NCBI RefSeq assembly: GCF_041521385.1
Contig: NZ_CP168006.1
Location: 2,662,295-2,726,294 of the forward strand
Direction of reading: 5' to 3'
DNA length: 64,000 nucleotides
Source of the DNA: Alcaligenes faecalis
Lineage (GTDB): Bacteria; Pseudomonadota; Gammaproteobacteria; Burkholderiales; Burkholderiaceae_B
Within the stretch, counting starts at the first letter, position 1. The number at the start of each line of letters is the position of its first letter. A model generated the notes under the pieces. The model was not told the DNA's origin and made no database searches. It worked only from the letters and a program-made list of their open reading frames with translations. A program made the translations under genes and the position numbers. Positions 45,795-54,609 of this stretch are shown here, in pieces.

Positions 45795-46426
45795 CTAAGC
45801 TGCAAACACAGGTGGATGCCGCCATGTTAAGACCGGATTTGCTGCGCATTGCGCAGTGGATTGAGCCAGGTTCGCGTGTGCTGGATCTGGGCTGTAACGA
45901 TGGCACCTTGCTGGCGCATCTTCGTGATACGCGCCAGGTCGTCGGCACGGGCGTAGAGTTGAACGACCAGTTCGTGATCGCTTCGGTGCGTCGCGGCGTC
46001 AATGTCATTCAGCAGGACTTGGAAGAAGGTCTGGCGTTATTTAGCGACCAGCAGTTTGATACCGTTGTGCTGTCCAAAACCTTGCAATCCATGCACCATA
46101 CCGAGCACATCCTGCGCGAGATGGCGCGGGTGGCGCGGTATGGTATCGTCTCGTTTCCCAATTTCGGTTATTGGCCGCATGGCTGGAGCATTTTGCGCGG
46201 ACGCATGCCGGTTACCGGCGAAATGCCTTATCAGTGGTACAACACGCCCAACATCCATTTGTGCACCATGAAAGACTTTCAGGATCTGGCCCAGGCGGTG
46301 GGTGTACGTATTCTTGATCGTGCTGCATTCAATGGTCGCGATACGGTGCGCTTTTTGCCGGGCTGGCGCAGTACCTTGGCGATGTATCGTTTTGAGTCCC
46401 CCCATTTTCTTGCTGCTCAGCGTTAA
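45791..46426 (+). CDS. metW: MetW, methionine biosynthesis partner protein
   Basis: A 211-residue class I methyltransferase-fold protein. Motif I reads [15 protein letters not shown] near residues 32-46, and [20 protein letters not shown] is characteristic of MetW. It is translationally coupled to metX (ATGA overlap). MetW is needed with MetX for full homoserine acylation in several Proteobacteria; its own chemistry is unclear. It is followed after 11 bp by a transporter gene. Confidence 0.94.
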   Translation: MTKLQTQVDAAMLRPDLLRIAQWIEPGSRVLDLGCNDGTLLAHLRDTRQVVGTGVELNDQFVIASVRRGVNVIQQDLEEGLALFSDQQFDTVVLSKTLQSMHHTEHILREMARVARYGIVSFPNFGYWPHGWSILRGRMPVTGEMPYQWYNTPNIHLCTMKDFQDLAQAVGVRILDRAAFNGRDTVRFLPGWRSTLAMYRFESPHFLAAQR

Positions 46427-46437
46427 TAAGGTCTGAC

Positions 46438-47667
46438 GTGTCACGTGTCTATACCAGTCCCCGAGTCTTGCCTTTGCTGATTCTGGGGTTTGCCAGCGGC
46501 CTGCCCCTGGCCCTGGTTTCAGGCACTTTGCAGGCCTGGGCAACGGTTGAAAATGTTTCGCTGACCGAGATTGGTTTCCTGACCCTGGTTGGCTCGGCTT
46601 ATACGCTGAAATTTCTGTGGGCCCCCCTGATTGACCGCTACGCGCCGCCTTTTATGGGGCGCAGACGTGGCTGGATTCTGCTGACTCAGTTGTTGTTGGC
46701 CGCCTCGATTGCGGCCATGGGCTTGTTTTCCCCCTCGGTAAATCTGACCGCACTGGCTTTGCTGGCCGTGTGGGTGGCCTTTTTGTCAGCGACACAGGAC
46801 ATTGCCTTTGATGCCTATTGCACCGATGTGCTGCAAGCGCAGGAACGGGCAGCAGGGGCAGCGGTCAAGGTTATGGGCTACCGCATCGCCATGATTGTGT
46901 CCGGCGGTTTGGCTCTGATTCTGGCTGATCGCTGGTTGGGCTGGTCCAACACCTATTTCCTGATGGGCGGCTTCATGGCACTGTGTGCGCTGGTGACCTT
47001 GATTTCGCCGGATCCACAGGAGCAGAGCCGCCCGCCGCGCAATTTGTCCGAAGCCGTGGTTGCGCCTTTGGCCGATTTTTTCTCGCGTCCTGGCGCCTGG
47101 AGCATTCTGGCCCTGATCGTGCTCTATAAGCTGGGTGATGCCTTTGCGGGTGCCTTGTCCACCACCTTTCTGATTCGCGCGGCCGGTTTTACCTTGTCCG
47201 AGGTCGGCACCATCAATAAGGTGTTTGGCCTGGCAGCCACCGTGGTGGGGGCCTTGATGGGCGGGGCGATCATGGCCCGTCTGGGTCTGTATCGTGCCTT
47301 GATGATTTTTGGTGTGTTGCAGGCCGTCTCCAACCTGGGTTATTGGTTGATTGCGATTGAAACTGCGCCATCCATGTGGCTGATGGGCATGGTGGTTGGT
47401 CTGGAAAATCTGTGCGGCGGCCTGGGGACAGCGGCCTTTGTGGCTTTGCTGATGGCCCTGTGTAATCGGACGTACTCGGCCACCCAATTTGCGCTGCTGT
47501 CGGCTTTGTCGGCAGTGGGGCGTACGTATCTGGCAGGGCCTTTGACACCTGTGCTGGTCCAATCCCTGGGCTGGCCGGGCTTTTTTATTTGTACCGTTTT
47601 TATTGCTGTGCCTGGCTTGCTGATGCTGCGTTGTTATCGGGGTCTTCTTCAACAGCTTGATGCTTAA
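46438..47667 (+). CDS. AmpG-like MFS transporter
   Basis: A 409-residue major facilitator with about twelve membrane spans. The start matches AmpG muropeptide permeases (LGFASGLPLALVSGTLQAW, then LKFLWAPLIDR and GRRRGWILL). AmpG brings anhydro-muropeptides from the periplasm into the cytosol for cell-wall recycling. Translation begins at GTG 46438, with AAGG shortly upstream, 11 bp after metW. It likely shares the metXW transcript, but no functional link to methionine is apparent. Confidence 0.86.
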   Translation: MSRVYTSPRVLPLLILGFASGLPLALVSGTLQAWATVENVSLTEIGFLTLVGSAYTLKFLWAPLIDRYAPPFMGRRRGWILLTQLLLAASIAAMGLFSPSVNLTALALLAVWVAFLSATQDIAFDAYCTDVLQAQERAAGAAVKVMGYRIAMIVSGGLALILADRWLGWSNTYFLMGGFMALCALVTLISPDPQEQSRPPRNLSEAVVAPLADFFSRPGAWSILALIVLYKLGDAFAGALSTTFLIRAAGFTLSEVGTINKVFGLAATVVGALMGGAIMARLGLYRALMIFGVLQAVSNLGYWLIAIETAPSMWLMGMVVGLENLCGGLGTAAFVALLMALCNRTYSATQFALLSALSAVGRTYLAGPLTPVLVQSLGWPGFFICTVFIAVPGLLMLRCYRGLLQQLDA

Positions 47668-47675
47668 AAAATATC

Positions 47676-48293
47676 ATGCTCTTACTTGTTCTCTACATTA
47701 TTGCCATCACCGCTGAAGCCATGACCGCGGCGCTGGCCGCTGGCCGACGCGACATGGACTGGGTGGGGGTCTGTACCATCGCCTGTGTCACCGCCCTGGG
47801 CGGCGGCTCGGTGCGGGACGTGCTTCTGGGGCATTACCCGCTGACCTGGGTACAGCACCCGGAATACCTGTGGATTACGGCGGGTGCGGCCATCCTGACT
47901 GCTTTGATCGCTCCGATCATGCGGCGCTTGCACAGCTTGTTCCTGCTGCTCGACGCCATGGGACTGGTGGTCTTTACCGTGATTGGCTGCCAGATTGCGC
48001 TGGAGATGAAGCTACCGATTACGGTGGTGCTGCTCAGCGGCATGATCACCGGTTGTGCCGGTGGTGTTCTGCGCGACATCTTGTGCAATGACATCCCCTT
48101 GCTGCTACGCAAGGAGATGTATGCCAGCGTCTCCATGCTGACCGGCGCTTTGTATTTGGGTGCCCAGCATCTGGATTGGAACCCGTATGTGACCCTGTTG
48201 GGCCCGATGATTATCGGCCTGGGTTTCCGTATGCTGGCTTTGCACCGCAATTGGCAGATGCCCCGTTTCGTCTATCGGGACGAGTGGCGCTAG
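47676..48293 (+). CDS. TRIC-type/UPF0126 membrane protein
   Basis: A 205-residue membrane protein with about seven spans made of two repeated three-helix units. Each unit has the conserved GGxxRD pattern: GGGSVRDVL near residue 44 and AGGVLRDIL near residue 127. Bacterial members of this family are related to trimeric intracellular cation channels and may pass potassium or glycine. It begins 8 bp after the AmpG-like gene. Function in this organism is not shown. Confidence 0.9.
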   Translation: MLLLVLYIIAITAEAMTAALAAGRRDMDWVGVCTIACVTALGGGSVRDVLLGHYPLTWVQHPEYLWITAGAAILTALIAPIMRRLHSLFLLLDAMGLVVFTVIGCQIALEMKLPITVVLLSGMITGCAGGVLRDILCNDIPLLLRKEMYASVSMLTGALYLGAQHLDWNPYVTLLGPMIIGLGFRMLALHRNWQMPRFVYRDEWR

Positions 48294-48313
48294 AGCCAGC
48301 CTGCTTTGCCTTG

Positions 48314-49048
48314 TCAGGCCACGCCTAAGCAGCGCAGGACTATAGGAACAAAGGGCACCAGAACCGCTGTCATGATGCCGTTCAGGCTCAGACCAATGGC
48401 GGAGAAAGCCCCAATCGTTTCGTGAACCTGCAAGGCACGGGCGGTGCCGATGGCGTGCGCGGTCACGCCCACTGCAAAGCCGCGGGCTTCGGGTCGATCA
48501 ATACGCAGCAAGTTCAGCAGCGGGCGCGCCATGATGGTGCCCGCAATCCCGGTAATGGCAACCGCCACAGCAGCCAAGGAAGGCTGACCGTCAAATTGTT
48601 CTGCCAAGGCCATGGCAATCGGCATGGTGGCCGAGCGTGGGGCAACCGACATGATGGTTTCAATTGATCCGCCCAAAGCCCAGGCAATCAGGACCGTGCT
48701 GAAAATAGCGGTAACCGAGCCAATCAGCAGGGCAATGGTCAGCGGCTTCCAGATCTTGCGCAACTGACGCAGCTGGCTATAGAGCGGTACGGCCAGAGCC
48801 ACCGTGGCTGGCCCAATCAGGAAGTGAATGAACTTGGCCCCTTCAAAATAGACGGGGTAGGGCGTGCGCGTCAGCAAGAGCAGGGACACAATCACAAGAA
48901 CCGAGACCAGAATCGGTAGCAAAAAGGGGCTGCTGCCTGATTTGCGGTACATCCAGACCGAGCCTGCGTAGACCGAGCAGGTCAAGGTCAGCCACAACAG
49001 GGGCGAACTGGACAGAAAGACCCAGATTTCAAAAAGTCCGTCCGTCAT
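48314..49048 (-). CDS. lrgB: LrgB/CidB-family membrane protein
   Basis: A 244-residue protein with about seven to eight membrane spans. Typical LrgB features are KPLTIALLIGSVTAIFS-like helices, RSATMPIAMAL and GFAVGVTAHAIGTARAL near residues 195-215. With LrgA it forms a holin/antiholin-like or pyruvate/organic acid exchange system in the inner membrane. Its start ATG shares one base with the lrgA stop (TAATG), so the two are coupled. Confidence 0.92.
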   Translation of the reverse strand: MTDGLFEIWVFLSSSPLLWLTLTCSVYAGSVWMYRKSGSSPFLLPILVSVLVIVSLLLLTRTPYPVYFEGAKFIHFLIGPATVALAVPLYSQLRQLRKIWKPLTIALLIGSVTAIFSTVLIAWALGGSIETIMSVAPRSATMPIAMALAEQFDGQPSLAAVAVAITGIAGTIMARPLLNLLRIDRPEARGFAVGVTAHAIGTARALQVHETIGAFSAIGLSLNGIMTAVLVPFVPIVLRCLGVA

Positions 49049-49398
49049 TATTCTTCTTCCTGGCGGTTTTTAAGCAGGCGATTGAGCACCACGGCGGTGA
49101 CCACCATGGTGATGACGGTGCCGCCCAAAGTGGCGATCAAGAAGGGCTGCCACTCCTTGGCGACTCGATCAAAATACAACATCACGCCGGTTACGGCGGG
49201 GATGAACAGCAGCATCAAGTTCTGCAGCATGACACTGGCTGTGCGCTCTAAAGAGGTTGGTACGCCGCCACGAATCAGCAAGGCAGCGGCCAGAAGCAGC
49301 ATGCCTGCCAAAGGCCCTGGCAGCGGCAAAGACAGTGTCTGCACCAGGATTTCGCCTATTAACTGAAAGGCGAAAAGGGCAGTAATCGCGTAGATCAT
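49048..49398 (-). CDS. lrgA: LrgA/CidA-family membrane protein
   Basis: A 116-residue protein with four membrane spans, holin-like CidA/LrgA family. The core LPGPLAGMLLLAAALLIRGG and FIPAVTGVMLYFD match the family. I used the ATG at 49398, which gives the standard length; an in-frame ATG at 49437 would add 13 residues. The partner lrgB follows with a 1-bp overlap. Confidence 0.9.
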   Translation of the reverse strand: MIYAITALFAFQLIGEILVQTLSLPLPGPLAGMLLLAAALLIRGGVPTSLERTASVMLQNLMLLFIPAVTGVMLYFDRVAKEWQPFLIATLGGTVITMVVTAVVLNRLLKNRQEEE

Positions 49399-49544
49399 GA
49401 GAGAGTCCGTAAAGGCAACGAAAACGCCAGGCAGCAAGCCTGGCGCGGGTAAAGGGTCTGGCTAAGGGTGCTAGTGTGCCATACAAGACAGTCAGGCAAT
49501 AGGCGTGTTGCTTATAAGGAATTGGCTATGGCAAGTGGTCTGTC

Positions 49545-50042
49545 TTACTGTTTGGCGGGCCCGGCTTTAGCACCTGCCCATGCTTGCACCTCGATTTCTA
49601 CGTCAACACCACCGACCAGTTTGGCCTGTACCAAAGAGCGTGCCGGGAAGTGGCTACCCAGGCGTGCTGTATAGGCTTTATTGAATTGATCGTACAAGGC
49701 CATATCAGAGAGGTAAACCGTCGCTTTGACGACATGGCTGAGGTCTGCGCCGGCTAGCTTCAGGGTCTCTTCAATTCGGTCCAGCGTGGCATTGGTTTGG
49801 TCTTCAATGCTGCCGCGTATGATTTCGCCTTTCTCGTTCAGCGGGATCTGCCCCGACAGGAACAGAAAGTCTCCGGCTTGCACCGCGCGGGAAAAAGGCA
49901 GGTCCGAGTCGGCTAGAAAGCGTTTGATCGCTGTCGGTTCTGCCGTTTTTTCAGTATTGGCTGCGTAGGTGGCGGTGCTGGTGCCCAGACCTAGGACAGA
50001 GCAAACCAGTAAAGTGTGACGGGCCGAAGCAAAAAAACGCAT
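49545..50042 (-). CDS. RidA-family protein with signal peptide (periplasmic)
   Basis: A 165-residue RidA/YjgF protein with an N-terminal signal peptide (ending TYAA-N near residue 28), so it should be exported. The RidA domain spans about 45-160. The motif FPARSLVQAKLV keeps the Arg used for imine hydrolysis, and VDVEIEVQAW is the conserved end. Cytosolic RidA destroys reactive enamines from PLP enzymes; a periplasmic version could deal with imines made outside the cytosol. It lies 92 bp downstream of a cytosolic paralogue, from which it may have arisen. Confidence 0.9.
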   Translation of the reverse strand: MRFFASARHTLLVCSVLGLGTSTATYAANTEKTAEPTAIKRFLADSDLPFSRAVQAGDFLFLSGQIPLNEKGEIIRGSIEDQTNATLDRIEETLKLAGADLSHVVKATVYLSDMALYDQFNKAYTARLGSHFPARSLVQAKLVGGVDVEIEVQAWAGAKAGPAKQ

Positions 50043-50134
50043 CAGGATTCTCCTTGGACTCGGGAAATTCAGTGTGCCATATCCAAGACCGGGTAGCGTG
50101 AATTTGTGTGAAGGCCCGTCAGTCTGAAGGCCGT

Positions 50135-50512
50135 TTAGGCGCGATCGCCCAGCCAGGCCTGCACTTCAATTTCTACGTCCACGCTTTTGGCCAGCTTGGC
50201 CTCAACCAGGGAGCGGGTAGGCAGAGTGTCGCCAAAGCGTTCGGCATAGACTTTGTTGAAGTCGGCAAACAAGGCCATATCGGATAGCCAGACCGTGGCT
50301 TTGACGACATCAGCCAGGGTGGCGTCAGCCAGAGCCAGGCCTTCGATCAGGCGGTCAAACACGGCGTGGGTCTGGTCCTGGATGGAGCCGCGCACCACTT
50401 CACCTTGGGCGTCGTAAGGAATCTGGCCGGACAAGAACAGAAAGCCGCCAGCCATGGTGGCACGCGAGAAAGGCAGTGGTAGTGGGCTGGCAATACGGCG
50501 GATACCGGACAT
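50135..50512 (-). CDS. RidA-family enamine/imine deaminase, cytosolic
   Basis: A 125-residue RidA protein with no export signal. SRATMAGGFLFLSGQIP, ATVWLSDMALFADFN and PTRSLVEAKLA (with the catalytic-type Arg) match the family. AGGAG six bases before the ATG at 50512 fixes the start. It shares long stretches with the exported paralogue just downstream, indicating duplication. It is expected to hydrolyse 2-aminoacrylate-type intermediates. Confidence 0.92.
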   Translation of the reverse strand: MSGIRRIASPLPLPFSRATMAGGFLFLSGQIPYDAQGEVVRGSIQDQTHAVFDRLIEGLALADATLADVVKATVWLSDMALFADFNKVYAERFGDTLPTRSLVEAKLAKSVDVEIEVQAWLGDRA

Positions 50513-50629
50513 GGAGTACTCCTGATAGAGGTGGTGGGAAATGTGCACTAGGCAGCAATGCGCGTTTACTCGCGTCTCTTGCCTACAATAAGGCGTCACT
50601 ATACAACTTCAAATGAGGAGCGAGACGAC

Positions 50630-51511
50630 GTGAGCAAGGAAATTTTGCAACGCCTGGACCAACTAAGCCAGGCCGCGCTGGCCAGCGGTGACTTGTTGCC
50701 GGTGCAAGCTCAGGAAGAGCTAATGCATGATCAGGGGCTGACATTTTTTGTGCGTTGGGTATCCACTCTGGCGGCCAAGGATGCCGCCAGCGTCTCGATT
50801 CCGGGTGGGCCGCGCGACCCCAACTTCAACCCTTTTCTACCACCTGCTCCGGTATTGACCGTAGACGATGCCAGCAACACGCACAATATTGTGCTGAACA
50901 AATTTGCCGTCTGTGATTTGCATCTGGTGCTGGCCGACAAGGTGTTCTCTGAGCAGCTCAGTCCGCTGCGTGATATTGATTTCCGGGTTTTGGCGGATTT
51001 TCTGGCCTTGCAGGGTGGTTTGGGCTTTTACAACGGTGGTGGCCCGGCAGGTGCCAGTCAACGTCACAAACATACGCAATGGATTCCGCCGGCGGATAGC
51101 AACGGTTCGCTGGCTTTGTATCTGGACAAACTCCCTGTTAAGGCTGCGGTGGGCAGTGTGCATCAACATCCCGCGTTGGCCTTCGAGCACTGCTTTGTTC
51201 GTTTGGTGGACACGTCTGACCCAGTGGCCTTGAGTGGCAGCCTTTTGAATTCTTATTGCTTGGCGTGCAATGAGTTGGGGTTGATTCCCGGACAGGACGG
51301 ATTGTTGCCGCCTCATAACATGCTGGCTGGCCAGGGATGGATGCTGGTCGTGCCACGTAGTGTGGAGCTGGTAGACGGGATTTCGGTCAATGCCTTGTCG
51401 TATGCAGGCTGCATCTATGTGCGTACACCCGAACAAATCGACCTGGTACGCCAAATTGGCCCATTGGGCGTTTTAGCGCAGGCGGGCTATGCTGATGCGC
51501 TTAATCCTTGA
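50630..51511 (+). CDS. ATP adenylyltransferase (Ap4A phosphorylase)-like protein
   Basis: A 293-residue HIT-superfamily protein of the Apa2-type group. The active-site motif is HKHTQW, with His146, His148 and Gln150 in the HxHxQ form, preceded by FYNGGGPAGASQRH. Enzymes of this group break Ap4A with phosphate to ADP and ATP, controlling alarmone-like dinucleotides in the cytosol. The start is GTG at 50630, set by GAGGAG at 50615-50620; an ATG at 50558 lacks such a site and overlaps the divergent RidA leader. A terminator follows at 51536. Confidence 0.87.
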   Translation: MSKEILQRLDQLSQAALASGDLLPVQAQEELMHDQGLTFFVRWVSTLAAKDAASVSIPGGPRDPNFNPFLPPAPVLTVDDASNTHNIVLNKFAVCDLHLVLADKVFSEQLSPLRDIDFRVLADFLALQGGLGFYNGGGPAGASQRHKHTQWIPPADSNGSLALYLDKLPVKAAVGSVHQHPALAFEHCFVRLVDTSDPVALSGSLLNSYCLACNELGLIPGQDGLLPPHNMLAGQGWMLVVPRSVELVDGISVNALSYAGCIYVRTPEQIDLVRQIGPLGVLAQAGYADALNP

Positions 51512-51535
51512 GTTCTGACCCTGATTGATCTGATG

Positions 51536-51558
51536 AACCCCGCTGCGGCGGGGTTTTT
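51536..51558 (+). terminator. Terminator after the Ap4A phosphorylase-like gene
   Basis: AACCCCGC (51536-51543) pairs with GCGGGGTT (51548-51555) around TGCG; five T run from 51554 to 51558. Confidence 0.92.
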
Positions 51559-51848
51559 ATTTGTCTGTTTGTGCGATTAAGTATTGTTTTGAATCTTAAT
51601 TTACTAATTTGAAACAAAAGAAAAATATTTGAATGTAATGCAGCTTTTTTTTCGCATCTTTGCATTGTAAGACAAGGTTTAATGGATTTCGGAGGAAATA
51701 AAACGAAATAATGTAACTTTTTATATGGAAATAAATGGAAATATAAAGCTCAAGAAAATTAGAGAATTATTTGTAAGTGTTTTTAATAATTAGAATTGGC
51801 CCCAGCTTGGAATAGAACAAACTTATTTGCCCCATAGGTGGATTGTTT
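51559..51848. other. AT-rich gap before a regulator
   Basis: This 290-bp stretch is strikingly AT-rich against the GC-rich surroundings and shows no gene. It probably holds the promoter of the downstream regulator and marks the start of an accessory-looking segment reaching to about 54600. Confidence 0.6.
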
Positions 51849-52628
51849 ATGCATGCCTCGTCTGAAGCTCATATTTTGCTTATTGCTCCAGAACCTGCTG
51901 GCATAGCCGATTTACTGGCTTTGTTACGCGCTAGTTTTGCTCGTATTAGTTTTGCACTGAATGCGCAGCAGGGCCTGGCACGTTGTCAGTTCTTACGGCC
52001 TGATTTTGTGTTGAGTGAGTACAACTTGCCAGGTTTGCGGGGCGACGCATTGATGCGGATGTTGCGTGCCAACCCTCAAACTGCTTCCATTCCAGTGGTG
52101 TTCCTATCAGCAGGCTCGTGTGCGGATAGCCAGCTCATGGCTTTGCGTAGTGGCGCTCGTGATTTCATTACGTACCAAACCCATGTGCAATTGGTGATAG
52201 AGCGTATTCGCCTACATCTGGGTTTGAAGGAGATGAACGTAGTTCAAGAAGAACCTAGTAAAAACAAGGAATGGGAAGCTTCCCCCCGTTCCTCTGGTCA
52301 GCATTGCCTGGTTGACGCAGTACAGCAGCACGTGCGGGACAATCTGTCGGATTATTTGACGACCGAAAGCTTGGCGGAGACGTTTGGAATAACGGCTCGC
52401 CGCCTGAACGAGCTTTTTAAAGAAAGTGGGGGGCTGACCGTTCGTGATTTTGTGTACTCCAGCCGCATGCGTTATGCCATGTACTTGCTCAGGCAAACAG
52501 AGATGGCCATCACTAACGTGGCGGTCGAATCTGGCTACGTGAGTCCGGCCAATTTTGCGACCGCATTTCGCCGATATAGCGGCCTGTCCCCATCAGCCTA
52601 CCGACGGCACAAGAATTTTAATATTTAA
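51849..52628 (+). CDS. Response-regulator-like protein with AraC DNA-binding domain
   Basis: A 259-residue protein. A receiver-like domain (about residues 6-125) is joined to an AraC-type double HTH (about 158-256; TTESLAETFGITARRLNELF, then AITNVAVESGYVSPANFATA). In the receiver the phospho-acceptor position reads PDFVLSEYNLPG: Glu57 stands where Asp is normal. Such a change can mimic the phosphorylated state or make the domain signal-independent. AGGTGGA before the ATG at 51849 supports the start over an upstream in-frame TTG. No kinase gene is adjacent. It lies beside an adhesin relic and another regulator with an altered receiver. Confidence 0.85.
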   Translation: MHASSEAHILLIAPEPAGIADLLALLRASFARISFALNAQQGLARCQFLRPDFVLSEYNLPGLRGDALMRMLRANPQTASIPVVFLSAGSCADSQLMALRSGARDFITYQTHVQLVIERIRLHLGLKEMNVVQEEPSKNKEWEASPRSSGQHCLVDAVQQHVRDNLSDYLTTESLAETFGITARRLNELFKESGGLTVRDFVYSSRMRYAMYLLRQTEMAITNVAVESGYVSPANFATAFRRYSGLSPSAYRRHKNFNI

Positions 52629-52889
52629 AACAAAAATGAAATAAACGGTTTATCAAGGCGTTTTTTGCAGTGATTCAAACAGGTTTTGCATGAATTCAAA
52701 AGAAATTAAAAAAAAATAGTAAGAAAATAAAAAACCAAATAATAGTGAGGGTTTGGTAGGCATTTATTTTGATGGGGCAAATTATCTTCATGGCAGGGTA
52801 GGGGGATTGCACTTGAAAGCTCTCTTGGGTCAGTCCAATACAAGATTGTCAAGGAAGGAGTGTGGCGAATTGCGCTTGTGTGCAAAGAG
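52629..52889. other. AT-rich intergenic stretch
   Basis: No gene is seen. The first 130 bp are very AT-rich with A-runs; AAGGAAGGAG occurs at about 52850 but is not at a useful distance from a start codon. Confidence 0.55.
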
Positions 52890-53280
52890 ATGATGAACAG
52901 AGTTTATAAATCGGTTTTAAACGAAAAAACGGCAACATCTAGGGTGGTTGGGGAAAGTCCAAGATGCACAGTACACGGAGTTTGGGCGGCACTTGCGACA
53001 GCCGCACGGTGTTGGAATGGGTGCTGAGCTTGAGCTTGAGCTTGAGCTTGCGGGACCGTGCCACCCTTGTTCAACAGATTCTTGGCGAGACCTTTGTTTG
53101 ACAGCGGGCCGCAAGATCGCACTGACCGAAAGGGGTGGGACGGTTTCAGTGACTTTGAATTCTGATCTCCACACGAATTCCTTGATGACCCCGTTCCTGG
53201 TCAAGGCAGCCAGTGGCGAATTGACCGGCCAGTCCAAGGGTAAAAAACATAAAGTGCCTAGTTTGGACCCACAAGGGTGA
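52890..53280 (+). pseudogene. Relic of a type V secreted protein (ESPR-like start)
   Basis: A 44-codon frame from the ATG at 52893 begins MNRVYKSVLNEKTATSRVV, which resembles the extended signal peptide region (ESPR) of autotransporters and trimeric adhesins, and then VWAALATAA, like the hydrophobic core that follows. It stops at 53025-53027. In the next frame, adhesin-like sequence seems to continue (GGTVSVTLNSDL near 53138-53172), after a GAGCTT repeat that may have caused the shift. Nothing downstream looks like a passenger or barrel, so only a fragment survives. The identification rests on pattern memory and is moderate. Confidence 0.5.
53026..53049. repeat. (GAGCTT)4 hexanucleotide tandem
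   Basis: Four perfect GAGCTT units lie inside the adhesin relic, at the point where its first reading frame ends. Confidence 0.95.
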
Positions 53281-53285
53281 GGACT

Positions 53286-54098
53286 ATGACGGTAGAACGA
53301 ATGTTTCTGTTACATAACGACAAGGCTAGTTTGCAGCAGATCGCCATGGAGTCGGAGCAGTGGGGCGTAAAGGTAAAGACGGTAGAGACGATAGAGCAAT
53401 GCCTGTCCTTGGCGCATTCGATCGGGGCGGAGATGGTATTTGCCCTGGTGTGTCAGGCAGAGAAAATTTTTTGGTATATCAATCGCTTACGGATGGATTT
53501 TCCTGCGGCAGGCGTCATTGTGGTGCGGCGTGACAAGATGGCTGGCCTGGAGCGAGGGCATTTGTTGCTTGCTGGGGCTGATGCCTGCTTTGACCAAGAT
53601 GCCTTGCCAGTAGAAGTGGTCGCTTGCGTGCAGGCCTTGCGACGTCGTGGATATGCCTTGCAGCAAAGCTTGCGAACTGATCTGGCAGAGCCTGTTAGTG
53701 CGGGGCTGTTGTCTCAAAAAACAGAGTTGGAGCCGGAGCTGCAACGATGGGATTTGATGGAGAACGGTTGGACTTTGCTTACACCACGGGGGCACTCGGT
53801 CATGTTGACGCGCGGTGAGCGGCGTATTGTGCAGGTCCTCTTTGCAGTCAGTCCCCAAACCGTAGAGCGTGATCGCTTGTTTCCTCTGGAAGAGGGGCGG
53901 GAGGCAACTGTCCGGTCTGTGGACGTTTTGATCAGTCGCTTGAAACGAAAATTAACGATGATGGGCGAGGAGCTGCCCATCCGCTCGGTGCGTGGGGAAG
54001 GCTACGCATTTGTAGGCAAAGTACCCGAGGTCTGCCAAGAACTGGCTCGTGCCAGCTTGAGCACTGATGAGGTCTACGAGAGCATTGAAAAGAGCTGA
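53286..54098 (+). CDS. OmpR-type winged-helix regulator with degenerate receiver
   Basis: A 270-residue protein laid out like an OmpR/PhoB response regulator. The C-terminal winged helix is clear (about residues 165-245; LTRGERRIVQVLF, SVDVLISRLKRKL and IRSVRGEGYAFVG). The N-terminal domain has receiver-like length, but the strand that should end in the phospho-acceptor Asp reads EMVFALVCQAE, without Asp, and the acidic pair at the start is missing too. It probably acts without phosphorylation. AAGGG eight bases upstream supports the ATG at 53286. No sensor kinase is near. The flanking symporter gene or the lost adhesin are possible targets. Confidence 0.82.
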   Translation: MTVERMFLLHNDKASLQQIAMESEQWGVKVKTVETIEQCLSLAHSIGAEMVFALVCQAEKIFWYINRLRMDFPAAGVIVVRRDKMAGLERGHLLLAGADACFDQDALPVEVVACVQALRRRGYALQQSLRTDLAEPVSAGLLSQKTELEPELQRWDLMENGWTLLTPRGHSVMLTRGERRIVQVLFAVSPQTVERDRLFPLEEGREATVRSVDVLISRLKRKLTMMGEELPIRSVRGEGYAFVGKVPEVCQELARASLSTDEVYESIEKS

Positions 54099-54609
54099 AA
54101 AGCCCTTTCTCGATGCTGAAACAGCATGATATAGACCCTAAAATTTTAAATATGTATAATTGATCGCTCTGGTTCATTGAATCAGCTTCTCGAACCGACC
54201 GTTCAGGTGCGACAAAATTGCATAAAAAAATGGCGGTCCGTTCTTCAACAGGTTGTTGCACAACAACCCGGCTTTAGCCCGAAACACCTTGCCCGACCCT
54301 TGGGTCGCGGAACAACCAGCCGACTGTCTCGCACGACATCGGCCTGCAACAGAGCGGCTTGTCTCTGGCCATGTTTATTTGCTGTAAGGCCCGCAGACTT
54401 GCCGTAATGTGAGGCACTTTGCGCTGTGTCTTGCTTTTTCTCGCTTTGGCTTGTGTCAAGGGCGGAGGCGTTTGTGCGCGCGTTCGGTTCGGGTGTTTGG
54501 GTTCTGGTCCTGGGATCGGTGCCGCCCAGCGCGTTACTGCGGAATCGGCACGCATGCGAGTGAGAGCTGTTTTGCAAGCGGCTATTGCGCAGACGAGAAA
54601 GGGAAAGAC
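54099..54609. other. Gap upstream of the symporter with two perfect hairpins
   Basis: No gene is convincing here, though the symporter frame stays open upstream to 54409. The clear elements are GGTTGTTG-CA-CAACAACC (54251-54268) and CGACCC-TT-GGGTCG (54294-54307). Neither is followed by a T-run, so they look like operators or a structured leader. A promoter for the symporter operon should lie here. Confidence 0.55.
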
